Below, piece by piece: positions 42,831 to 51,517 of a DNA stretch of 64,000 nucleotides. Location of the stretch: the NCBI RefSeq assembly GCF_001545075.1, contig NZ_FCOB02000021.1:1-64000 (forward strand), in the 5' to 3' direction. Below the pieces are notes generated by a model. It worked only from the letters and a program-made list of their open reading frames with translations. It was not told the DNA's origin and searched no databases. A program made the position numbers and the translations under genes. The first letter of the stretch is position 1, and every line of letters begins with the position of its first letter. This DNA is from Caballeronia ptereochthonis. Its GTDB lineage: Bacteria > Pseudomonadota > Gammaproteobacteria > Burkholderiales > Burkholderiaceae.

Positions 42831-43285
42831 GAGGCGTGCTCTCCAGTCAGCGATGCCGCGTCGTCGAGCGCCGCGGCATCGGGATTCAATTCCTCCACCA
42901 CGTCACGCACCAGGCTGCGACCGCGCATGAGGTGGCGGCCGAGCTGTTCGACGAACTGCTCGAAACGCGCCTTTCCCTGCGCGCGGGCCGCGTCCTGATG
43001 GGCTTCGGGGACCGGCACGCTGACCGTCAGGAAGTAGCGGACGAACAGCGCCAGCGTCTCGATCTCGATGTTCTGGTCGCGCTCCAGCTTCTCGAACTGG
43101 CGCGAGAGCCGATCCAGCCGTTTGGCGATGGCGGCCTCGCGCTGGTCGCCCGCGTCGGGCGAGAGCCACGACGCCAGCGCCGCCGCGACGATGGACGACT
43201 TCGACACGCCTTTCTTCGCGGCCAGTTCGTCGAGCCGTCTGGCGTGTTCGGGGGCAATGAACAGATTGAGTCGGTACTGGCTCAT
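42827..43285 (-). CDS. CopG/RHH-family regulator between traG and trbB
   Basis: A 152-residue protein starting MSQYRLNLFIAPEHARRLDELAAKKGVSKSS, an N-terminal ribbon-helix-helix DNA-binding domain, then a helical region. In Tn4371-type ICEs a CopG-like gene occupies this place and probably controls the trb operon. Overlaps both neighbours by four bases. Confidence 0.85.
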   Translation of the reverse strand: MSQYRLNLFIAPEHARRLDELAAKKGVSKSSIVAAALASWLSPDAGDQREAAIAKRLDRLSRQFEKLERDQNIEIETLALFVRYFLTVSVPVPEAHQDAARAQGKARFEQFVEQLGRHLMRGRSLVRDVVEELNPDAAALDDAASLTGEHAS

Positions 43286-45282
43286 AGCTGGAGTCCGTCG
43301 TCGGGATCGAGGGAGGCCAGCCGGGCCGTGCGTTGCAAGGCCGGGTCGAGCTGGCGAGGAAGCGGCAGCGGCAGGTCGTCGTCATCGAGCAGCGCCAGGT
43401 CGTTGGCGGTCGGCGTCGGTTCCGGGTGGTATTCGGCGACTTCAGATAGCTCCGGTTGCCGGCGCGGGCCGCCGTCATCGGCGCTGCCTGCGAAATCCTC
43501 GGTGGCTTCGGTAGCGGGCGCGGCCGGTACGGCGGGAATCGCCAGCGCGCTCCAGTCGTCGGGGCGTAGCGGTGGCGCATCGGCGTAGGGGCCGGCTGCA
43601 AGCGCGGGCGGCGGCAGCACGCGCCGCTTGAAGTTGGCGTCGGTGTAGTAGCGCAGCTTCTTCGCCTTGATCGGCGCCACGCTGGACACCATCACCACGG
43701 CTTCGTCGGGCGGAAGCTGCATCACTTCGCCGGGCGTGAGCAGTGGGCGTGCCGTTTCCTGGCGCGACACCATGAGGTGCCCGAGCCAGGGGGAAAGCCG
43801 ATGACCGGCGTAGTTGCGCTGCGCGCGCAGTTCGGTCGCGGTGCCCAGCGTTTCGGAAATGCGCTTGGCGGTGCGTTCGTCGTTGGTGGCGAACGTCACA
43901 CGCACATGGCAGTTGTCGAGGATCGAGTGGTTCTGGCCGTAGGCTTTGTCGATCTGGTTGAGCGACTGCGCAATGAGGAAGCTGCGGATGCCGTAGCCGG
44001 CCATGAACGCGAGCGCCGTCTCGAAAAAATCGAGCCGGCCGAGAGCCGGGAACTCATCGAGCATCAGGAGCAGCTTGTGACGGCGCGCGATGCCGTCGCT
44101 GCCGTCGAGCGATTCGGTCAGGCGCCGGCCGATCTGGTTGAGGATCAGGCGTACCAGCGGCTTGGTGCGGCTGATGTCGGACGGTGGCACGACGAGGTAC
44201 AGCGAAACCGGGTGATCGGCGGAAATGAGATCCGCGATGCGCCAGTCGCAGCGCGAGGTGACTTCGGCCACCGTGGGATCACGGTACAGACCGAGAAACG
44301 ACATGGCCGTGGACAGCACGCCCGAGCGTTCGTTGTCGCTCTTGTTGAGCACTTCTCGCGCAGCGGAGGCAACGACGGAATGCGGGGCATCGCCCAGGTG
44401 CCGCGTCGTCATCATCCAGTGCAGTGTCAGCTCGAACGGGCACGCGGGATCGGAGAGGAAATTGGCGACGCCGCGCAGCGTCTTGTCCTCGCCCGCGTAG
44501 AGCACGTGCAGGATGGCGCCGACCAGCAGCGCGTGCGATGTCTTCTCCCAGTGGTTGCGCCGCTCCAACGCGCCTTCGGGATCGACCAGGATGTCGGCGA
44601 TGTTCTGCACGTCGCGCACTTCATGCGCGCCACGCCGCACTTCCACCAGCGGGTTATACGCGGCCGACTTCGCATCGGTCGGGTTGAACAGCAGGCAGTG
44701 CGAGAAGCGCGAGCGCCAGCCCGCGGTGATGCTCCAGTTCTCGCCCTTGATGTCGTGGATGACTGCGGATGCGGGCCAGCTCAGGAGCGTCGGAATGACC
44801 AGGCCCACGCCCTTGCCGGAGCGCGTGGGCGCAAAAGTGAGGACGTGTTCCGGGCCTTCATGGCGCAGGTACTGTCGCGCATGCAGACCGAGAAACACGC
44901 CGGCCGGTTGGTCGAGGCCGGCCTTGCGAATGTCGGCGGCGTTGGCCCAGCGCGCCGAACCGTAGGTCGTGACGTGCTTCGATTGGCGCGAGCGCCAGAC
45001 CGACATGGCGATGGCGACCAATACCGCCACCAGGCCACTGCCGCCAGCGATGGCGCCGCCCTTGTCGAAGAGGTGGGGCGCATAGCCGTCGTAGAGAAAC
45101 CACCACTCGAAGAGACGCCAAGGGTGATAGACCGGCGTATTGAAGAAGTCGAACCAGGGCGGGCCAAGGCGTAGCTGATAGCCCAGAGCGGCGGCTGTCC
45201 ATTGTGTGGCACTCCACACGCCGGCGATCACGATGCCGAAAACGACGGCAATCTGCCCGAACAGCACACCTTGACTCTGCAT
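43282..45282 (-). CDS. traG: Type IV coupling protein TraG (VirD4 type)
   Basis: A 666-residue membrane ATPase linking relaxosome and channel. Two N-terminal membrane segments are present. Walker A (FAPTRSGKGVGLVIPTLL) is near residue 140 and Walker B (LLLMLDEFPALGRLDFFE) near 375, followed by FLIAQSLNQI. The C-terminal tail is acidic and Pro-rich. The Met at 45282 (MQSQGVLFGQIAVV) starts the first membrane helix; an upstream frame to 45324 is possible. Confidence 0.94.
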   Translation of the reverse strand: MQSQGVLFGQIAVVFGIVIAGVWSATQWTAAALGYQLRLGPPWFDFFNTPVYHPWRLFEWWFLYDGYAPHLFDKGGAIAGGSGLVAVLVAIAMSVWRSRQSKHVTTYGSARWANAADIRKAGLDQPAGVFLGLHARQYLRHEGPEHVLTFAPTRSGKGVGLVIPTLLSWPASAVIHDIKGENWSITAGWRSRFSHCLLFNPTDAKSAAYNPLVEVRRGAHEVRDVQNIADILVDPEGALERRNHWEKTSHALLVGAILHVLYAGEDKTLRGVANFLSDPACPFELTLHWMMTTRHLGDAPHSVVASAAREVLNKSDNERSGVLSTAMSFLGLYRDPTVAEVTSRCDWRIADLISADHPVSLYLVVPPSDISRTKPLVRLILNQIGRRLTESLDGSDGIARRHKLLLMLDEFPALGRLDFFETALAFMAGYGIRSFLIAQSLNQIDKAYGQNHSILDNCHVRVTFATNDERTAKRISETLGTATELRAQRNYAGHRLSPWLGHLMVSRQETARPLLTPGEVMQLPPDEAVVMVSSVAPIKAKKLRYYTDANFKRRVLPPPALAAGPYADAPPLRPDDWSALAIPAVPAAPATEATEDFAGSADDGGPRRQPELSEVAEYHPEPTPTANDLALLDDDDLPLPLPRQLDPALQRTARLASLDPDDGLQL

Positions 45283-45503
45283 ATCGCCCTCCGCTTTCTC
45301 CTGTGCGAATCGCGGCACACACACGTGCCGAAGACGGGAGGATCGGAGTCAGGTCAAGGGCCGGTCAAAGACCTTTATCGAAAGGAATATTGAGGAAAAA
45401 GTATGGATTCGCGCAGGGTCGAATGCATGAAAAACGCCGCAAGCGGTAGCGCGTTACGGCGTGATAAGCGGAAAACGGGAAATTTGTGATGCAGAATGGA
45501 CGA

Positions 45504-45752
45504 TCAGAACTTCGGTGAGTCCTTCGGCGGGGTGTAAGGGGCTTTGCCGCTGCCGAAGAATTGCCGGTTCGTCGCCTCGGCCACGCGGTTGCAGAGTTCA
45601 TCTCCCAGCTTCGCGCGATCCGTTTTGCACTGCTCGCGCAACTCCTTCAACCGCGCGGGATTAGCTACGAGTGAATTCACCGTCTCAACCGGCTCGGATT
45701 TGCCGCAGGCGGTCAGCATCACGACAAGCATCAGCAGCAGGATCTTCTTCAT
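45504..45752 (-). CDS. EexN-type entry-exclusion lipoprotein
   Basis: An 82-residue lipoprotein. The signal MKKILLLMLVVMLTACGK carries the lipobox, then VNSLVANPARLKELREQCKTDRAKLGDELCNRVAEATNRQFFG, the EexN family pattern with two Cys. Its start overlaps the stop of the LysR gene (ATGA), so the two are co-transcribed, which puts it behind Ada box H. Confidence 0.8.
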   Translation of the reverse strand: MKKILLLMLVVMLTACGKSEPVETVNSLVANPARLKELREQCKTDRAKLGDELCNRVAEATNRQFFGSGKAPYTPPKDSPKF

Positions 45753-46675
45753 GACTCGGCCTCCTCCGGAACATTGGGATGATCGCTACCGAGCGCTTCG
45801 ACCGCATGGACACACTCGATGAAGCGCGCCAGGATTTCCGTTGGTTCGTTATCGGGACGCAGTAGATAGGTCGTCAGCTTGGGGGAAAGCCCGGCCAGTG
45901 GACGCGCGATCACCCCGCATTCGCGGCTTGCTTTGAGCTGCGAAGCGCCTACCAAGCCCAAGGCGCAGCCCGCTGCCACCATCGCCATCATCAGATTGAT
46001 GGTGGCCACGCGCTCGGCGACCAAAGGCTCTCTGTCGGCATGTCGGAGCAGGCGATCAATCTGCCGCACGTAGCCTTCGCACGCATGGGGATCGCCAAGC
46101 ACCAGCGGATAGCGCAGCACTTCCTCCAGCGGGATACGTTTGTACGACAGCAGCGGATGACGATCGGGAACCGCCACCATCAGCGGATCGCTCCAGGCTG
46201 GCTCCGCGATGATGCCATCGCCAACCTCATCCGCGCGTGCGAACCCCAGGTCGTAGGTATCGTCCAGCAGTCCCTTGATCTGCTGCGACAGACGCACTTC
46301 AGACAGACGGATTTCGATGTCCGGTTCGTCCTGGCGGCATCGCGCCAACAGGGCGGAAAAGCGCGACGGCGTGATGCCGTCGGACAAGGCAATGCGCAAC
46401 TGGCCCTGGAAACCGTTGGCCGCTGCCTTGACGCTATCGCGGGCCTGCTGCAGGGCAGTTAGGACGCGCGATACATGCTGCATGAACATGCGTCCTGCGC
46501 GGGTCAGCCGGGTGTTGCGTGAGGTACGTACAAATAGCAGCACACCCAGTTCTTCTTCCAGTTCCTTGATGGCGCGCGACATCGGCGGTTGCTCGATATG
46601 CAATCGCTCGGCCGCACGCGCGAAATGCAACTCTTCGGCGACAGCCATAAAACATCGTAAATGGCGTAATTCCAT
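45749..46675 (-). CDS. LysR-family regulator inside the conjugation module
   Basis: A 308-residue LysR protein. The winged HTH (MELRHLRCFMAVAEELHFARAAERLHIEQPPMSRAIKELE, residues 1-40) is followed by the effector domain (IRLSEVRLSQQIKGLLDDTYDLGFARAD). The Met at 46675 is the typical family start; the open frame extends to 46762. Ada-box promoter H lies upstream, and the exclusion lipoprotein gene overlaps downstream. It could connect alkylation stress to transfer genes, or be independent cargo. Confidence 0.85.
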   Translation of the reverse strand: MELRHLRCFMAVAEELHFARAAERLHIEQPPMSRAIKELEEELGVLLFVRTSRNTRLTRAGRMFMQHVSRVLTALQQARDSVKAAANGFQGQLRIALSDGITPSRFSALLARCRQDEPDIEIRLSEVRLSQQIKGLLDDTYDLGFARADEVGDGIIAEPAWSDPLMVAVPDRHPLLSYKRIPLEEVLRYPLVLGDPHACEGYVRQIDRLLRHADREPLVAERVATINLMMAMVAAGCALGLVGASQLKASRECGVIARPLAGLSPKLTTYLLRPDNEPTEILARFIECVHAVEALGSDHPNVPEEAES

Positions 46676-46781
46676 ACCCTCTACCTCAAGCACAAGGCCC
46701 CGCAACTTGTTCCCCTTGCCGTCACTAGGACGCATAGAAAGAATTGCCAGGCACCAACGCAAGAACGGGTGTCCTCGCCGA

Positions 46782-46831
46782 AATCTACCGAGGAGTGCTC
46801 TATATGAATCTCCGCTTCTTGCGGTCGAATT
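46782..46831 (-). promoter_or_regulatory. Ada-box promoter H, upstream of the LysR-eexN unit
   Basis: Minus strand: AAT-N6-GCAAGAAGCGGAGA (core 46809-46822), 21 nt, then TAGATT as -10 (46782-46787). Exact AAT-N6-GCAA. It is about 14 kb away from the nearest other box, within ICE backbone. Confidence 0.75.
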
Positions 46832-46862
46832 CGATCAACTTATTTCAAGTGAGCCATCCGGC

Positions 46863-48815
46863 TCAGCGTCCGAGTTGTCGGCTGACCTGCCACGACACCC
46901 CGGTGCCGTGCACCGTCGCAGCTAGCTGCTGCCCCAGCCGTTGTTCGATGACCGGCTTCCACGGCAGCAGCGAAAAGCCCATGCCGTCATCCAGCACAGC
47001 ATAGCGACCGCTGGCGAGCATGACGCTGCGCCGGTAAATGCCCACCACGCGTTGCCCATCGGTAGTAGGTCGATGCTCCAGCCCAGTCTCGGCGGCAATA
47101 TCCCGCGCGGCTTTCTCCAATTCACGCCCGCGCAGCGTTGCCAGCAGATTGCGCGCGAGGATCATCCGTTTCCCTCGCTGCTCGGCTAGCCCCTGCTCGA
47201 CCAGGAAGTCGGCGCGATCCCGTAACGCTTCCTTGATCTCGCCACTGAACCCAAGGTCGCCGAGCCCCGTACCGCGGCCGATCAACTGCTGGTCGAGCCA
47301 GGTGGCGCCAATCACACGGGTCTGCCGTTCGATCGGCATGTGCGATTTCAGCTCCACTGCTACACCGCCGCCCATGCGTTGCGCGTCGTACCGGCGGCCG
47401 CGTTCGACCAGATCGTCGGGGACGCGCCAAACGCCTTCGGCGGTGCGTTCCACGATGCCGGCGCGACGCAGGGCTTCGAGTCGGCGCACGTGCGTGGCGA
47501 CCACCTCGCCCGGGTCGCGGTCGGGCGTGGCCTGGCCTTTGGCGACGGCAAAATGGTGGTCGGTGCGGTAGATGCCATCGACCACCAGAGCGGCGACGTT
47601 GCGGTCAGCAGTGCGCGCGTCAGCCGAGCTTTTCACTTCCACTACAGCGCCGGTCGGGTACTGCTCCAGTTCCACCCGTGGCGGCAGCGCAATGTAATGC
47701 GCCTTGCCGTCGGTGCCATCGACGATCAGGTAGCCCTTGTCGTACAGCTCGTCGACCAGCCCCTTGCCGATCACGCGACCAATAAGGGGGCGGCCCTCTT
47801 TGCTTGGCTCGAACACGGACAGCTCGCGCTGTCGGTCGCTCATGGCGCGCTGCATGGTACGGATGATGTCGCCACGCTCGCCCATTGCGCGCAGGGTCGG
47901 TTCGGCTTCGGCTTGAACGGCCCACACATGCGGTTGCTGCTCGTTCGCCAAACCCATGCGCTGTAAGCGTTGCAGGCGGCCGATCAGCATCTGCCGCTGG
48001 CGTTGCAGTTTGGGTTCGGCAAAGCGTTCGGTTCGCACCAAGCCATCGTCGCCGGCCTCGCGCTGCAGGACGCGATCCAATCCCGTCCACCGCTCTTGAT
48101 CGACCTCGCGCAGCATGGTGCGCTTGATCTCCAGCTCGGTGCGCGGCCCCAGCCACTCGGTCGCCAGCTCTGCCGCCCGCCGACGTATTCCCTCGGCGAT
48201 GTAGTCGCGGGAGATGATGAGGTCTTTGCCGGTGTCGTCCTTGCCACGAAGGACGACGTGCGTGTGCGGGTTGTCAGTGTTCCAGTGATCGACGGCCACC
48301 CATTCCAGTCGGGTGCCCAAGTCGGCCTCCATGCGCGCCATCAGGTGCCGGGTGTAGGTGCGCATGTCGTCGAGTTGTTCGGCGTCCTCCGGCGAGACGA
48401 TGAAGCGGAACTGATGCCGGTCGTCGGTGCTGCGCTCCTTGAACGCTTCGAGGTCTGCAGCATCGTTCATTGGCCCATAAGCGTGCCCTGGCCCACCCTG
48501 GCGATCGACGCCTTCGCGCTCGATGTAGCGCAGGTGCGCGGCGGTCGAGCGCGGCCCGGTCTGCGCCAGATTGACCAGCCTTACCTTGATCGTGACGCGC
48601 CGGGCATTGGCGCCAAGTCCTCGGCCCGCGAAGCGTGCGGCGACGTGGCCACGGCCCAGTCGGGAACCGGGTCGCTGGCCGACCTTACCTGCCGCCTTGC
48701 CGAGCTTGGCGCCGGCCTTGTTGGTCTGCCGCAGCACCTTGTTGACGAAGGCATCGCCGCGCTGCTTGGGCGCACCAGGTCGAACGCGGAAACGGTCGTC
48801 GTCACGCTGGCTCAT
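46863..48815 (-). CDS. Relaxase (VirD2-like, DUF3363 domain)
   Basis: A 650-residue MOB relaxase. The N-terminal basic region (residues 1-80) is followed by the nuclease core with HLRYIEREGVD, HQFRFIVSPEDAEQL and the metal-binding histidines in WNTDNPHTHVVLRGKDD (residues 189-205). The C-terminal two thirds match DUF3363. It nicks oriT and pilots the DNA. Start MSQRDDDRFRVR at 48815. It is the virD2/rlxS gene of Tn4371-type ICEs. Confidence 0.92.
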   Translation of the reverse strand: MSQRDDDRFRVRPGAPKQRGDAFVNKVLRQTNKAGAKLGKAAGKVGQRPGSRLGRGHVAARFAGRGLGANARRVTIKVRLVNLAQTGPRSTAAHLRYIEREGVDRQGGPGHAYGPMNDAADLEAFKERSTDDRHQFRFIVSPEDAEQLDDMRTYTRHLMARMEADLGTRLEWVAVDHWNTDNPHTHVVLRGKDDTGKDLIISRDYIAEGIRRRAAELATEWLGPRTELEIKRTMLREVDQERWTGLDRVLQREAGDDGLVRTERFAEPKLQRQRQMLIGRLQRLQRMGLANEQQPHVWAVQAEAEPTLRAMGERGDIIRTMQRAMSDRQRELSVFEPSKEGRPLIGRVIGKGLVDELYDKGYLIVDGTDGKAHYIALPPRVELEQYPTGAVVEVKSSADARTADRNVAALVVDGIYRTDHHFAVAKGQATPDRDPGEVVATHVRRLEALRRAGIVERTAEGVWRVPDDLVERGRRYDAQRMGGGVAVELKSHMPIERQTRVIGATWLDQQLIGRGTGLGDLGFSGEIKEALRDRADFLVEQGLAEQRGKRMILARNLLATLRGRELEKAARDIAAETGLEHRPTTDGQRVVGIYRRSVMLASGRYAVLDDGMGFSLLPWKPVIEQRLGQQLAATVHGTGVSWQVSRQLGR

Positions 48816-49263
48816 GGCGTGGCCCCATCCAAGGCCGTCGCAGTCCGGCGCGCGAAGCACGCGCGTTCGCCAATGCCGGCGCGACATTGCGCACCTTCAC
48901 GGCACGCTGCTAGCCCTTGGCGCGTGCCGCGCCGCCCCCACGTGCAGACAGGGTTTTCAAGCGGCGATGTGCCGCGACCTTTTATCTTGCCTTCCGCCTT
49001 TGCCTGTCGCTGTCGCTCCAGGCGTCGGCGGCCCGGCGGCGCTGCACTGCATGCAGCCAGCGCGCCGGCGAACGCATCCACGGCCGCAGGCCGGGCGCGT
49101 TCGCGGCAAGACGCCTGCACGTGGGAAAGCGACGCCGAAGGTTGCGCGACGTGCAGCGCGAATGCGCTTGTACGGCAAGCACGACGACACGGCGATGCGC
49201 AACGAAACGACACGCCTGATGGCACGACAGAATGCACAACGATATGCAGCGAGTCGGCGGCCA
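48816..49263. other. Intergenic region between relaxase and traF, possible oriT
   Basis: No convincing gene in 448 bp. It contains CACGCCTGATGGCACGA at 49211-49227, differing by one base from the three iterons upstream of parA/repA. Being next to the relaxase gene, it is the most likely place for oriT, but I cannot define a nick site by eye. Confidence 0.4.
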
Positions 49264-49851
49264 TCATGGGCGTGCCTCCAGCCAGAGCGGATGCGCCACG
49301 CCAATCACGGCGGAGGCAGCCACCGGCCCGAAATACCGGCTGTCGAACGACGCCGGATTGACGGTGCTCAACAGGAACAGCTCGCCCGGCCGCAGCCGCC
49401 GGCACTGCTGCCAAGCAGGCAGCGGCCGGCCCAGATGATCGGCGGGCAGCGTGGCGGCTACCGGCACGCCGTCGATGCGCACGCTGCGGCCGACGACGCA
49501 CACCTGCTGCGGCGCGATGGCGCCCACTCGCTTGAGCAACGGAATACCCAACGGCAGGTAATCGCGCTGCGCAGCCAGTAACGCGGCCTGCGCCGGCAGG
49601 TGGGCCAGCACGATGCCGTCCACGTGCACGGGGTTGCGCAGCGGATCGGCCAGCCAATCGAACGGATCGATGCGATACCAGCCGACCGGCACGCTGTCGG
49701 TCGGGTTGTAGATCACACGCGGCAGTGGCGATACAAAGGATGCCCAGGCCAGCGCAGCGAGGCCGCAGGCGGACAGGCTCGCCAGTACGAGGCGAGCGCG
49801 CCAGTGCGAGCGAGGACACGGCGAGGCGGCGGAAGTGGAAACGCTCGTCAT
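49264..49851 (-). CDS. traF: Conjugal transfer peptidase TraF (S26 family)
   Basis: A 195-residue signal-peptidase-like protein. One N-terminal membrane helix is present, and the catalytic Ser lies in NPTDSVPVGWYRID. The catalytic Lys is in PLLKRVGAIAPQQVC, and the later box is FLLSTVNPASFDSRYFGPV. TraF matures or cyclises the TrbC pilin. The start at 49851 overlaps the DUF2840 stop; a longer frame upstream is a shadow. Confidence 0.9.
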   Translation of the reverse strand: MTSVSTSAASPCPRSHWRARLVLASLSACGLAALAWASFVSPLPRVIYNPTDSVPVGWYRIDPFDWLADPLRNPVHVDGIVLAHLPAQAALLAAQRDYLPLGIPLLKRVGAIAPQQVCVVGRSVRIDGVPVAATLPADHLGRPLPAWQQCRRLRPGELFLLSTVNPASFDSRYFGPVAASAVIGVAHPLWLEARP

Positions 49852-50381
49852 GACAGCGCCCTCCCGGCGAGCCAGGCTGCATGTCGCTCGGCGGTGTACG
49901 CCGGCAACGGCAGGCGTGCGGCGAGCCGGTTGGCGAGCGTGCGCCAGTACGCGAGCGATACGGCAGCCGGCGCGATGCCCAGCGCCTCGATGGCGTCGAT
50001 CTGCTGCAGCACGGCGCGCACGGCGGGTTCGCCCTCGGCGTGCAGCAACAGGCGCGCGCCGGGCAGCACGCCGGTGATGCACTGCGCCGCCTCCAGCGGC
50101 GTGCACGCCTGCATCACCATGAGCTGCCAGCGCACCGTGCCGTAGTCGTTGGCGTGCCAGCGGATGCGGCAGAACACGGCGCCCGGCAGGAACACCGCGA
50201 CGCGCCGCCAGCGGTCGAGCCGGACGGTGCGCGCCGGCTCGCCGAAGCGCAGATAGAGGTCGATGCGTTGCTCAACGTAGGCGAGGGATACGCGAGTCAG
50301 TGACGCGCTAGCGTCCTGACCGGCGCATGTCGAGCATGGTGATGGCAGCGCAGCCGTGGCCGCCGAAATGGATGCGTTCAT
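49848..50381 (-). CDS. DUF2840 protein
   Basis: A 177-residue protein that accompanies traF and parA in Tn4371-family ICEs. Recognisable core: LTRVSLAYVEQRIDLYLRFGEPARTVRLDRWRRVAVFLPGAVFCRIRWHANDYGTVRW. Function unknown. It overlaps both neighbours by four bases. Confidence 0.82.
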   Translation of the reverse strand: MNASISAATAALPSPCSTCAGQDASASLTRVSLAYVEQRIDLYLRFGEPARTVRLDRWRRVAVFLPGAVFCRIRWHANDYGTVRWQLMVMQACTPLEAAQCITGVLPGARLLLHAEGEPAVRAVLQQIDAIEALGIAPAAVSLAYWRTLANRLAARLPLPAYTAERHAAWLAGRALS

Positions 50382-50629
50382 GGAGTCGTCTCCGGAAACT
50401 CACGTTCGAGCAGCGCGCGCAGCAGTTCGGCGACGGTCACGCCTTGCGTGAACGCCGCCACCTTGATGCGGGCGCGCATCGCGGGCGTGATGTCGAGCGT
50501 CAGGCGTGCGGTGTAGAGGTCGCCTTTGTGCAAGGTCTCGGCGTCGCCCTGGCGAACCCACGCCTCGGCGTGGGGGTTGGCCGGCGGGCGCGCACCGATG
50601 CCGATGCGTTTGCCGCGCGCGGTCGTCAT
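50378..50629 (-). CDS. Small ribbon-helix-helix partner of ParA
   Basis: An 83-residue protein, MTTARGKRIGIGARPP at the start, with DLYTARLTLDITPAMRARIKVAAFTQGVTVAELLRALLEREF forming a ribbon-helix-helix. It overlaps the end of parA and is probably its DNA-binding partner in segregation or autoregulation. Confidence 0.75.
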   Translation of the reverse strand: MTTARGKRIGIGARPPANPHAEAWVRQGDAETLHKGDLYTARLTLDITPAMRARIKVAAFTQGVTVAELLRALLEREFPETTP

Positions 50630-51264
50630 GCTGGCCACCGCAGCAGCTCGTCGGTCAGCGCCGCGATCTCGCGCGCTGCGGCGCTATCGGGCGCTGTCTC
50701 GCGGGCGAGCCGGCCAGCGGCCACGCTGTCGGCGAACACGATGCGTTGATGCACTTCCGAGCGCAGCGCCGGCATCGGCTGTTCGGCCAGCGCGCCGCGT
50801 GCTTCACGACCGATGATCGTGGTACTGACGCGCCGGTTAATGACAAAGGCCGCGCGCAACGCTGGCCGGAATACCTGCGCCTCGCGGATCAGCGCGACCA
50901 TCTCGGCAGAGGCCCACAAGTCATAGGGACTGGGCTGCACCGGGATCAGCACGCGCTCGGCCGCCAGCAGCGCGGAGCGCACCAAGGCGGCGATACGAGG
51001 CGGCCCGTCGATGACGACGTGATCGGCACGGCGCGCCAGTTCCGGCGCTTCCTGATGCAGCGTTTCGCGGGCCAGGCCCACGGCGCTGAACAGGCGCGGC
51101 AAGCCCTGCTGGGCGCGCCGCTGCGTCCAGTCCAGTGCCGAGCCTTGCGGATCGGCATCGAGCAGGATGACCGATTGCCCGCGCATCGCCAGTTCACCTG
51201 CGACGTGCGTGGCGAGCGTGGTCTTGCCGACGCCGCCTTTCTGGTTAAGCAGCGCAACGATCAT
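50626..51264 (-). CDS. parA: ParA-family partition ATPase
   Basis: A 212-residue protein. The deviant Walker A is LNQKGGVGKTTLATHVAG at residues 6-23. Walker A' and B lie in VILLDADPQGSALDW and DHVVIDGPPRIAALV, and RRVSTTIIGREARGAL follows. It supports maintenance of the excised ICE. The start at 51264 is set by the Walker motif position; the frame extends upstream. Confidence 0.92.
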   Translation of the reverse strand: MIVALLNQKGGVGKTTLATHVAGELAMRGQSVILLDADPQGSALDWTQRRAQQGLPRLFSAVGLARETLHQEAPELARRADHVVIDGPPRIAALVRSALLAAERVLIPVQPSPYDLWASAEMVALIREAQVFRPALRAAFVINRRVSTTIIGREARGALAEQPMPALRSEVHQRIVFADSVAAGRLARETAPDSAAAREIAALTDELLRWPA

Positions 51265-51429
51265 GGCGCGGCCCTCCGTGTGGGAAAGCCGGGCTTTCGC
51301 GGTTGCGCGTGGTGCCGTCTGGCGGTTGTCCACCGAGGCGCGGCGCTTCTACTACCAGTTAGAGGTTTTAAGTTAGATAAGTTAGAGGGCGCTGAAACCC
51401 GCGCCGTTATTGGCTTTCGGGCGAATTCG

Positions 51430-51493
51430 CACGCCTGATAGCACGATAGGGACACGCCTGATAGCACGAGTCCCGGCACGCCTGATAGCACGA
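51430..51493. repeat. Three iterons upstream of parA, candidate origin
   Basis: CACGCCTGATAGCACGA occurs three times in direct orientation at 51430-51446, 51453-51469 and 51477-51493, a spacing of 23-24 bp (about two helix turns). They lie between repA and parA, where a replication initiator would bind. A one-mismatch copy is at 49211-49227. Confidence 0.75.
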
Positions 51494-51517
51494 GCCCGTC
51501 CACACGTTGTCCCCGAG

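Noticed and set aside
51430..51493. Short direct repeats as a CRISPR array
   Set aside because: Only three 17-bp units with 6-7-bp spacers and no cas genes; position at repA fits iterons.
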